Assembly: GCA_021325615.1 (NCBI GenBank)
Contig: JAJPGU010000008.1
Location: 1 to 64,000, forward strand
DNA: 64,000 bases
Direction: 5' to 3'
Source: Nitrososphaerota archaeon
Lineage (GTDB): Archaea; Thermoproteota; Nitrososphaeria; Nitrososphaerales; Nitrosopumilaceae
A model generated the notes under the pieces. That model made no database searches, had not been told where the DNA came from, and worked only from the letters and a program-made list of their open reading frames with translations. The position numbers were made by a program, and so were the translations under genes. Below are positions 57,461 to 64,000 of this stretch, piece by piece; position 1 is the first letter of the stretch, and each line of letters starts with the position of its first letter.

Positions 57461-58549
57461 CTAGCCGCAGGCGGCAAGGGCCTCCTTGGCATCCCTCTCG
57501 CCGCCGCTTATGAGATCCTTTATGGTTGCGACGGAAAAATCGGCATCCTCGAAAAGGAAGTGGCGGTGTTCCCGGCGCTGGATCCTCACGATCTCTTCTA
57601 TTATCCCGCCTCGTTCGGATGCTAGCTTGTGGTACTCCGGCTCGAGGTTCTCCAGCATCTGCTTAGACTTGGGGTCTGCCGTATTCGAGAGGATCTCGTG
57701 CATCTGCCGGATTAGGGTGAGGTAGCGGCCAACTATCTTTGACATGTGTACGTTGTGCTCCGTCTTGTCAGTATACATTATGTCCCTTGCCCTGTGCCAT
57801 ATCTCAAACATGTTGTTCGGAATCTCATGCTGGGTCTTTGGGAAGAGGTCTACGACAAAGACCTTCTTGTCATGCTTCGGGGACGCATTTATCACCTCGC
57901 GTAGAGGCGTGTTGGAAAGCAGGGTTCCGTCCCAGAGGTATTTGCCGCTTTTCTTGGTCCATGATATACCGTAAAAGGGGTAGCCGGCGCTTGCAAGAAC
58001 TTGGTCGGGCTCCATCTTGTCGTACATGCTGTCAAAGACTGATGGTTTGGCATTTTGGACGTCAGTCGAAGTGATGATAAGCCTCGGCTTTTGGGAACCA
58101 CGGATCTTCTCAAAATCGACATACTGGTTGAGGGTGTTCTTGAGGGGAGTTATGTCATAGAGATACTGCCAGAGATACGGCATGAAATAATCGGTACTGG
58201 GATAGAACCACTTCGGGAAGAAAATCTTCGAATTCCCATAGATTGCAGAGTTTGCAACCGCAACATAGGGTCTAACTTCGTCGGGAAGGCCGGGCGGCGT
58301 AATGCCGTCGGCGATGTCAAGCCAGAACTCCTCAAGAGCCTTTGCAGGCTCGTCGCTTCTGCTCCCGCAAATGATTGAGGCGTTGACAGCACCTATTGAC
58401 GTGCCCGCAACTATGTCGAACTTGATGCCGTGTCTGTGCAGCGCCTTGAAGACTCCGCACTCGTATGCACCGAGGGACCCTCCTCCCTGGAGCACTAGGA
58501 CCGTTTCAAAACCAAGGCTGCCTTTTTCGCGGGAAGAAAGGGACTGCAT
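57461..58549 (-). CDS. Patatin-like hydrolase, candidate PHA depolymerase
   Basis: 362 residues from ATG 58549. LVLQGGGSLGAYECGVFKAL (oxyanion loop), Ser51 in VAGTSIGAVNASI (G-x-S-x-G) and Asp in YLWDGTLLSNTPLRE make the Ser-Asp dyad of patatins. In Haloferax mediterranei a patatin-like protein on PHA granules (PhaZh1) degrades native polymer. Position beside the PHA island therefore makes this the best PhaZ candidate here, although phospholipase activity is equally typical. TTTTAATAATTTG lies about 28 bases before the ATG. The C-terminal 130 residues are helical and of unknown role. Confidence 0.88.
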   Translation of the reverse strand: MQSLSSREKGSLGFETVLVLQGGGSLGAYECGVFKALHRHGIKFDIVAGTSIGAVNASIICGSRSDEPAKALEEFWLDIADGITPPGLPDEVRPYVAVANSAIYGNSKIFFPKWFYPSTDYFMPYLWQYLYDITPLKNTLNQYVDFEKIRGSQKPRLIITSTDVQNAKPSVFDSMYDKMEPDQVLASAGYPFYGISWTKKSGKYLWDGTLLSNTPLREVINASPKHDKKVFVVDLFPKTQHEIPNNMFEIWHRARDIMYTDKTEHNVHMSKIVGRYLTLIRQMHEILSNTADPKSKQMLENLEPEYHKLASERGGIIEEIVRIQRREHRHFLFEDADFSVATIKDLISGGERDAKEALAACG

Positions 58550-58655
58550 CTTGATATCATAATCAGGTGTCAAATTATTAAAAGATTGAAGATTGCGATT
58601 TATTCACTTGGAACGAGAAGACTTGATTATATACTGGGATTGCACCTAATCAGGT

Positions 58656-60041
58656 ATGACAATCAAGACAATCAATCCCTCGACTGAGGAGGTAATTGCG
58701 CAGTATGATGTGATAACAAAGGACGACCTAGGAAAGAAAGTCGATAAGGCAAGGAAGGCCTTTTCCAGCTGGAGGTCGGACATGGACCGCAGGTCGGATT
58801 TTCTCAACATATTTGCAGATGTGCTTCGCAAGAACAAGCAACTCCTTGCCTGCGCTGCGACAAGGGAGATGGGAAAGACAATCAAGGAATCCCTTTCAGA
58901 GGTGGAAAAATGTGCTTGGGTGATGGAATTCTATGCAGACAACGCCGCAAACTTTCTCCACGACGAGTCAATTAACACCGACGCGCGGAAGAGCTTCATA
59001 GCCTTTGAGCCGATAGGGGTAATCGGAAGCATAATGCCGTGGAACTTTCCCTACTGGCAGGCCCTGAGGTTTGCTGCGCCGTCCATCATGGCGGGAAACA
59101 CAGTTGTTCTAAAGCCCGCAAGCGCGACAATGCAGTGCGGTATAGAGATTGAAAATATGTTTGTCAAGGCGGGGATACCGGAAGGCGTTTTCCAGACCGC
59201 TGTTGCCGACTCTGCAATGGCGGAACAACTCATAGACCTTGTGAATGCCGTGACATTTACCGGCAGCAACGTCGCAGGATCAAAGGTAGCCCAGCGCGCA
59301 ACCTCCCAGGTAAAAAAATGCGTCCTGGAACTTGGCGGCAGCGACCCCTTTATAGTGTGCTCTGACGCAGACGTCGACAAGGCATCGACCGGCGCCGTCA
59401 AGGGGAGGTTCATTAACTGCGGGCAGAGCTGCATAGCATCAAAGAGGTTTTTTGTGACAAAGAACCAGGCAGCCAAGTTTACGGAACAATTCGTCCAAAA
59501 GGTGGAAAAGCTCCGCGTTGGGGATCCCACGTCGGAGGATACCGACATGGGGCCACTGGTAAATCTTGCGGGTCTTGAAAAGATAGAGGAACTTGTAAAG
59601 GATGCCGTGTCAAAGGGTGCAGAGGTACTCACTGGCGGGAAAAGGTTAGGGACCAAGGGGTACTTCTACGCGCCGACCGTACTTGGCAAAGTGACTCCAA
59701 AAATGCGCATCGCCCAAGAGGAGGCCTTTGGGCCGGTGGCACCAATCACGGCGGTAGAGGACGAGATGGAGGCCATACGCCTAGCAAACGAGTCGCAGTA
59801 TGGGCTTGGCGGGAGTATCTGGACCCAGGACCTTGCCAAGGCCGACAGGCTCTCAAGGCTGGTCGAGTCGGGAATAATCACAGTCAACAACATGGTGGCT
59901 TCTGATCCAAGGATCCCCTTTGGCGGGGTGAAGCAGAGCGGGTTTGGACGGGATCTCTCAAGGTATGGGATGCTCGAGTTTGTCAACATCAAATCGGTTA
60001 GGTTTTACGACAACCTTCTTGTCCAGCATCACGTGGAGTAA
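58656..60041 (+). CDS. Aldehyde dehydrogenase, succinate-semialdehyde type
   Basis: 461 residues. Catalytic Cys259 in NCGQSCIASKRFF, Glu in CVLELGGSDPFIV, NAD(P) site FTGSNVAGSKVAQ, and PWNFPYWQALRFAAP for substrate positioning. Best fits GabD/SSADH-like enzymes, oxidising succinate semialdehyde to succinate, an intermediate of 4-hydroxybutyrate metabolism in these archaea. ATG 58656 follows GATTATATACTGG by about 26 bases. The gene is monocistronic or leads the island's right side. Substrate is from family resemblance only. Confidence 0.9.
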   Translation: MTIKTINPSTEEVIAQYDVITKDDLGKKVDKARKAFSSWRSDMDRRSDFLNIFADVLRKNKQLLACAATREMGKTIKESLSEVEKCAWVMEFYADNAANFLHDESINTDARKSFIAFEPIGVIGSIMPWNFPYWQALRFAAPSIMAGNTVVLKPASATMQCGIEIENMFVKAGIPEGVFQTAVADSAMAEQLIDLVNAVTFTGSNVAGSKVAQRATSQVKKCVLELGGSDPFIVCSDADVDKASTGAVKGRFINCGQSCIASKRFFVTKNQAAKFTEQFVQKVEKLRVGDPTSEDTDMGPLVNLAGLEKIEELVKDAVSKGAEVLTGGKRLGTKGYFYAPTVLGKVTPKMRIAQEEAFGPVAPITAVEDEMEAIRLANESQYGLGGSIWTQDLAKADRLSRLVESGIITVNNMVASDPRIPFGGVKQSGFGRDLSRYGMLEFVNIKSVRFYDNLLVQHHVE

Positions 60042-60134
60042 GGGCTGGTCCATGTGGGCCTACCCGGATGCCGCGGGCGGGAAGGGAGCGAGTGGCCGGG
60101 CGCGGATTTAAATTGTTCAGCAAAATTAATCAGG

Positions 60135-60728
60135 TTGGATCAAGCAGGACTCACAATGGACTTTGAAGGCGTAGGGGAGAAGAACAAGACCGTAACCTTT
60201 AGGATAGACAAGGAGGTGCTGGACAAGATAAAGTCGCACGCCTCCTTTGAAAGGATCACGCTAAACGCGCTGGTAAACCAGCTGCTGGCCCACGCCGTGG
60301 ACTGGGATCTTGTGGCATCCAAGTCAGGATGGGTCCCGGTTTCAAAGGTCCTTCTAATGGCATGGTTTGACAAGCTTGATGACAAGGTTATCCAGAGCAT
60401 TGCGGAGGAGAAGGGCAGGCTTATCTCAAAGGACATGCTTTATGCCATGAAAGGCAAATACAACGTCTGGGAGTGGATCTCGGTCCTTCGTGGAAGGTCC
60501 AAGGCCGCTGGGTTCAGCTTCACGCAACTGGAAGACGGGGACCAGATGAAGTTCATCATGCGACACGACATGGGGCTGAAATGGTCAAAGCACTTTAAGC
60601 ATTTTTACGAGTCGGCCTTCAAGGAACTTGGATGCCCGATACGATTCGATCTTACTGAGAACACAATAGTTTACAAGATTGACAAGAAGCATCTGTCTGC
60701 AAAGTATGGGGAATCCGGGGGAGATTGA
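60135..60728 (+). CDS. Ribbon-helix-helix protein with unrecognised C-terminal domain
   Basis: 197 residues from TTG 60135, which is about 25 bases after TTTAAATT; ATG 60156 (MDFEGVGEKN) is the other option. Residues 15-55 show a ribbon-helix-helix: KNKTVTFRIDKEVLDKIKSH and ITLNALVNQLLAHAVDWD. The rest, with SKVLLMAWFDKLDDKVIQSI, is helical and may sense a ligand. It overlaps the malic-enzyme start by four bases (TTGA), so it probably controls or partners that gene. Confidence 0.8.
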   Translation: MDQAGLTMDFEGVGEKNKTVTFRIDKEVLDKIKSHASFERITLNALVNQLLAHAVDWDLVASKSGWVPVSKVLLMAWFDKLDDKVIQSIAEEKGRLISKDMLYAMKGKYNVWEWISVLRGRSKAAGFSFTQLEDGDQMKFIMRHDMGLKWSKHFKHFYESAFKELGCPIRFDLTENTIVYKIDKKHLSAKYGESGGD

Positions 60729-61897
60729 AATTGGCAATGGACAAAAACTCAAGGCGGGCAATTGCACTTCACAAGAAGCTCAGGGGGAAGATTATGGTGA
60801 CAGGTAAGATGAAGAACCTGAAATCTGAAGACATCAAGCTGGTCTATACCCCTGGAGTTGCCGCAGTATGCGAGGCGATTTACCGCCAGCCAGCAAAAAA
60901 GTACGAGCTTACGTCCAAGGGTGACAACGTTGCCATAGTAACGGATGGTACGAGGATACTTGGACTTGGAAACATAGGACCTTACGCCGCACTCCCGGTC
61001 ATGGAGGGAAAGGCAGTACTCTACCGGGAATTTGGCGGGGTGAGCGCGTTTCCTATATGTCTTGGAACAACAAAGAAGGAGGAAATTGTTGCAGCCGTGA
61101 GGGCAATCGAGCCTGTCTTTGGCGCAATCAACCTTGAAGACATCGAGTCGCCAAAGGTGCTTGAAATATCAGACGAGCTTTCAAGGACGCTTTCGATACC
61201 AGTCTTCCATGACGACCGGCACGGGACCTCGGTGGTAGTCCTCTCGGGGCTGATAAACTCGCTAAAATTAGTAAAGAAACAGGCGGGGTCAATACGGATA
61301 GTTATAGCAGGGGCGGGCTCTGCGGGATTTGGGATTTGCAACCTCTTGGCATCCGCAGGGTGCAAGAACATCATAGTAACGGATTCTGACGGCGCAATTT
61401 ATTCGGGGAGGCGCCGCAACATGAACAAGTACAAAAATGATATTGCGAGGGCCACCAACAAGAAGCGGGAGCGGGGGCTGCTTGGGGAGGTGTTGCGGGG
61501 TGCCGACGTATTCATCGGGGTTTCCGGGAGGAAGAACCTCATAAGCCCGGCAATGATAAGCACAATGGCAAGGGATCCAATTATTTTTGCGCTGACAAAC
61601 CCCGACCCGGAGATCCAACCCGGTGCTGCCAAGGCTGCAGGGGCAAGGATTGTCGCAACTGGGAGCTATCTCTATCCGAACAAGGTAAACAACGCCCTGG
61701 TCTTTCCCCACATCATGCGCGTGATATTGGACAGAAAGATAAGGGCAATCACTCCGGGGCTTCTAATAGCCACGGCGCGGGCCATTGCAGCATCTGTGCC
61801 GCCTGCAAAGCTCCACTATGACAACATCCTTCCAGACATGTATGACAGAAGGATCCAGAAAAACATCTCAAAGGCAATTTGCAGGCTTGGGAGATGA
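60725..61897 (+). CDS. NAD(P)-dependent malic enzyme
   Basis: 390 residues (386 from ATG 60737). KLVYTPGVAAVCEAIYRQP, the TDGTRILGLGNIGPYAA motif, VFHDDRHGTSVVVLSGLIN and Rossmann VIAGAGSAGFGICNLLASAG are the malic-enzyme hallmarks. It decarboxylates malate to pyruvate with NAD(P)H production, linking the carbon-fixation cycle to pyruvate. Single domain, short form, without a C-terminal PTA domain. The first gene of the pair is the ribbon-helix-helix protein. Confidence 0.93.
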   Translation: MKLAMDKNSRRAIALHKKLRGKIMVTGKMKNLKSEDIKLVYTPGVAAVCEAIYRQPAKKYELTSKGDNVAIVTDGTRILGLGNIGPYAALPVMEGKAVLYREFGGVSAFPICLGTTKKEEIVAAVRAIEPVFGAINLEDIESPKVLEISDELSRTLSIPVFHDDRHGTSVVVLSGLINSLKLVKKQAGSIRIVIAGAGSAGFGICNLLASAGCKNIIVTDSDGAIYSGRRRNMNKYKNDIARATNKKRERGLLGEVLRGADVFIGVSGRKNLISPAMISTMARDPIIFALTNPDPEIQPGAAKAAGARIVATGSYLYPNKVNNALVFPHIMRVILDRKIRAITPGLLIATARAIAASVPPAKLHYDNILPDMYDRRIQKNISKAICRLGR

Positions 61898-61955
61898 GTG
61901 CGGAATGGCACGCTGCCGGCCCTACACTTAAGTATAGACCCAAGACAGTTTAGCC

Positions 61956-62561
61956 ATGAAAGATCCTGAGGTCCAGAAAAACCGCAAGGTGTCATTTGAT
62001 ATCAACGAGCACATCTTGAACAGGTGGTCTCCTAGGTCCTTTAGCGGTGAAGAAATCGCCGACGGGGATCTCTTTTCGCTCTTTGAGGCTGCAAGGTGGG
62101 CCCCATCGTCCTATAACAACCAGCCATGGAGGTTCATCTATGCAAAGAGGAACTCGGAACACTGGAGTCATCTCTTTGACCTGCTCGGTGATTTTAACAA
62201 GCAGTGGTGTGACAAGGCGTCAGCCCTTGCAGTCATCGTAGCACGCAAGACCTTTGAGCACAACGGCCAGCCGTCCTTTACGCACCAGTTTGATGCCGGG
62301 GCTGCATGGGAAAACCTTGCCATCCAGGCAACGAGCCAGGGGCTTGCAACGCACGCCATGGCGGGATTCGATTATGACAAGGCAAGGAAGGTGCTGGAGG
62401 TTCCTGATGAATACGAGGTAATGGCAATGATTGCAATAGGCAGGAAGGGGCCAAAGGAGAGGCTCTCACCGGAACTGCAACAGCGCGAGGTGCCAACTGA
62501 CCGGAAGCCTCTTGGCGAGATCCTGATGCTGGGCAAGTTTGGAAACAGCGCGGGTACATAG
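61956..62561 (+). CDS. Nitroreductase-family FMN oxidoreductase
   Basis: 201 residues. RWSPRSFSGEEI, AARWAPSSYNNQPWRF and LATHAMAGFDYDKARKVLEV match the nitroreductase fold that binds FMN as a dimer. It reduces quinone, nitro or related acceptors with NAD(P)H. The natural substrate is not clear. ATG 61956 is preceded by ACACTTAAGTATAG. Confidence 0.9.
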   Translation: MKDPEVQKNRKVSFDINEHILNRWSPRSFSGEEIADGDLFSLFEAARWAPSSYNNQPWRFIYAKRNSEHWSHLFDLLGDFNKQWCDKASALAVIVARKTFEHNGQPSFTHQFDAGAAWENLAIQATSQGLATHAMAGFDYDKARKVLEVPDEYEVMAMIAIGRKGPKERLSPELQQREVPTDRKPLGEILMLGKFGNSAGT

Positions 62562-62656
62562 AATACGTGAAAAGCACCGCCTAAATCTTGGAAACCCTCG
62601 CGGGAAAGAAATCAGCAGAATCTTGATAAACGTGTAAAAGAGAAGTAGATACCATC

Positions 62657-63907
62657 TTGCCAATAGACACTGGAGACACCGCATGGGTAATGATTGCCTC
62701 CAGCTTGGTCTTGCTGATGATTCCGGCCCTTGGAATGTTTGAGGCGGGCCTTTTGCGAAAGAAAAACGCAGTATCTGTTTTCATGCAGATCTTCTTCGGT
62801 CTTGCACTGCTCAGCGTGATGTGGTTCACATTCGGGTTCAGCCTTACGTTTGGCCCTGACACGGGGGCGGGAGCGACCGGAAACCTTGACTGGGCCTTTC
62901 TCAAGGGGGTACCGCAGCATGACTCCCTAAAATATGCGCCAAAGGTCCCGGGCGTACTTTTCGCAATGTTCCAGATGATGTTCGCAGTAATTACGCCGCT
63001 GATTCTTACGGGAGCCGTCGCCGAGCGGATGCGGTTTAGTGCATTCATACTTTTCATCGTGGCATGGAGCGGCCTCATTTACTATCCTCTGGTCCACTGG
63101 GTCTGGGGCGATGGCTGGCTGCACAGCCTGGGCGTTGTCGACTTTGCAGGCGGGATAATCATTCATACTACAACCGGGATGGGAGGAATAGCTGCCGCAC
63201 TGGTGCTAGGCAGGAGGATGAACTTTGGGCCGGGCATAATGGTACCGCACAGCATACCGCTTGCCGTGCTTGGCTCGTCGCTCCTGTGGCTTGGCTGGTT
63301 TGGTTTCAATGCGGGAAGTGCATATGCTGCAGGCAGCATCTCTGGGCTGACAATCATAAACACCCAGATCGCCTCCGCCGTCTCGGCATTAATATGGGTG
63401 CTAGTGTTTTGGAAGAGGACAAAAAAGTCAAGCGTCGTTGCCGCCATCAACGGGGCAGTGGCGGGACTTGCTGGAATCACCCCTGCGTCAGGCTATGTCG
63501 GAGTGGAATATGCTTTTGTGATAGGAATTATTTGCGGGCTTGCCTCCTCCCTTACCGTGCCCCTCTTCAAGAACAGGTGGAGGATTGATGACGCACTTGA
63601 CATAGGATCGGTACACGGAGTTGCCGGCATACTGGGGTCCCTGCTCGTAGGGGTGTTTGCAAGCGACGCGGTAAACCATGCAGGCGTCAACGGGATCTTG
63701 TTTGGAAATCCGCACCAGCTTGAGGCACAGGCAATTGGGGTTGGCATTGCAGTCCTGCTAGGCTTTGGAGGGACCTGGGTCATACTTAAGATACTCCAGG
63801 CGCTCACGCCAATCAGGGTGCCTCCTGAAGTGGAGGACTCGGGCCTTGACATTCAGGAGCATGCCGAGCGCGCCTATTCGGACGAGGACGAGTTTGGCAA
63901 GCTGTGA
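62657..63907 (+). CDS. amt: Ammonium transporter Amt
   Basis: 416 residues, 11 membrane helices. MIPALGMFEAGLLRKKNAVS, the His pair of the pore (HTTTGMGG with the first, IGSVHGVAGILGS with the second) and the AWSGLIYYPLVHWVWG region are all Amt/Mep hallmarks. It imports NH4+ for ammonia oxidation and assimilation. TTG 62657 follows GATAAACG by about 28 bases. The cytosolic end (SGLDIQEHAERAYSDEDEFG) keeps the AY-x-D/E pattern that GlnK-regulated Amt proteins have; no glnK gene follows within the window. Confidence 0.97.
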   Translation: MPIDTGDTAWVMIASSLVLLMIPALGMFEAGLLRKKNAVSVFMQIFFGLALLSVMWFTFGFSLTFGPDTGAGATGNLDWAFLKGVPQHDSLKYAPKVPGVLFAMFQMMFAVITPLILTGAVAERMRFSAFILFIVAWSGLIYYPLVHWVWGDGWLHSLGVVDFAGGIIIHTTTGMGGIAAALVLGRRMNFGPGIMVPHSIPLAVLGSSLLWLGWFGFNAGSAYAAGSISGLTIINTQIASAVSALIWVLVFWKRTKKSSVVAAINGAVAGLAGITPASGYVGVEYAFVIGIICGLASSLTVPLFKNRWRIDDALDIGSVHGVAGILGSLLVGVFASDAVNHAGVNGILFGNPHQLEAQAIGVGIAVLLGFGGTWVILKILQALTPIRVPPEVEDSGLDIQEHAERAYSDEDEFGKL

Positions 63908-63952
63908 ATTTTGAATACCTTAAAATAGAAATTTTTCCATTTTGTGGTACAA

Positions 63953-64000
63953 ATGCCGACCTTTGAAAAGGAATGCCCAGTATGCAAGAAAAAATTCACG
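63953..64000 (+). CDS. Start of a zinc-binding protein, cut by the window end
   Basis: Sixteen codons are visible: MPTFEKECPVCKKKFT. One C-x2-C pair suggests a zinc ribbon or finger. TTAAAATAG lies about 28 bases upstream of the ATG. The rest is outside the window. Confidence 0.5.
   Translation, partial: MPTFEKECPVCKKKFT

Noticed and set aside
1-64000. tRNA, rRNA and CRISPR arrays
   Set aside because: No T-loop plus acceptor pattern, rRNA core sequence or regularly spaced repeats were seen by reading; a tRNA search program could still find an intron-containing tRNA.

Overview
The window looks like a chromosomal segment of an ammonia-oxidising archaeon of the Nitrososphaerota (Thaumarchaeota), most likely a Nitrososphaera-like (group I.1b) soil lineage. 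The evidence is indirect, because no amo genes or rRNA lie here. It consists of four PEFG-CTERM surface proteins, a class III PHA synthase locus, an Amt ammonium transporter, many small Roadblock-like and winged-helix proteins, cupredoxins with hydrophobic anchors, moderate GC content, and promoters in which a TATA-like box sits about 26 bases before the start codon. That spacing implies leaderless mRNAs, often starting on TTG or GTG. No tRNA, rRNA, CRISPR array or insertion sequence was recognised.

Layout. 0.4-5.8 kb: small regulatory or signalling proteins (three Roadblock-like, one winged helix), a duplicated-domain secreted protein, a tiny two-gene operon and a metallophosphatase. 5.8-8.6 kb: a GT39 membrane mannosyltransferase facing a dolichyl-phosphate-mannose synthase/GtrA fusion. 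9.4-20.2 kb: secreted and signalling genes (LamG, DoxX, pentapeptide repeat, a three-PAS histidine kinase, a W-repeat protein, an Ig-like stalk protein, a PEFG-CTERM protein). 20.2-27.9 kb: an MFS exporter, a PepSY protein, a winged-helix regulator and a MacB-type ABC operon with an extra surface subunit. 28-41 kb: cupredoxins, a zinc-type MDR reductase, PEFG-CTERM, TPR and further Roadblock-like proteins, and a SpoT-like HD protein. 41.3-45.3 kb: an EtfB-EtfA-ETF:quinone oxidoreductase operon. 45.8-52.5 kb: a secreted Lon-like protease, more W-repeat and PEFG-CTERM proteins, and small genes. 52.5-58.6 kb: a PHA island (PhaE, PhaC, phasin-like proteins, an AbrB-phasin fusion, two alpha/beta hydrolases and a patatin that may be the depolymerase). 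58.6-64 kb: central metabolism (aldehyde dehydrogenase, ribbon-helix-helix protein plus malic enzyme, nitroreductase, Amt).

The most striking non-coding signals are four. (1) A 20-bp inverted repeat close to ACTTTGTTCGTTAACAAGGT lies just upstream of the TATA box of at least four transcription units between 16.4 and 23.8 kb: a W-repeat secreted protein, a 47-residue peptide, the PepSY protein and the MacB operon. A winged-helix gene sits among them, so this looks like a local envelope-stress or export regulon. (2) A structured element occurs twice (3.73 and 49.35 kb) with identical outer arms, an inner stem that differs in sequence but still pairs, and a shared loop. (3) Three strong inverted repeats begin at or near predicted transcription starts (23.55, 33.04 and 40.53 kb) and may be small RNAs or structured leaders. 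(4) The AbrB-phasin gene has three alternating ATTACCA/TGGTAAT half-sites at its start codon, a likely autoregulatory operator of the PHA island.
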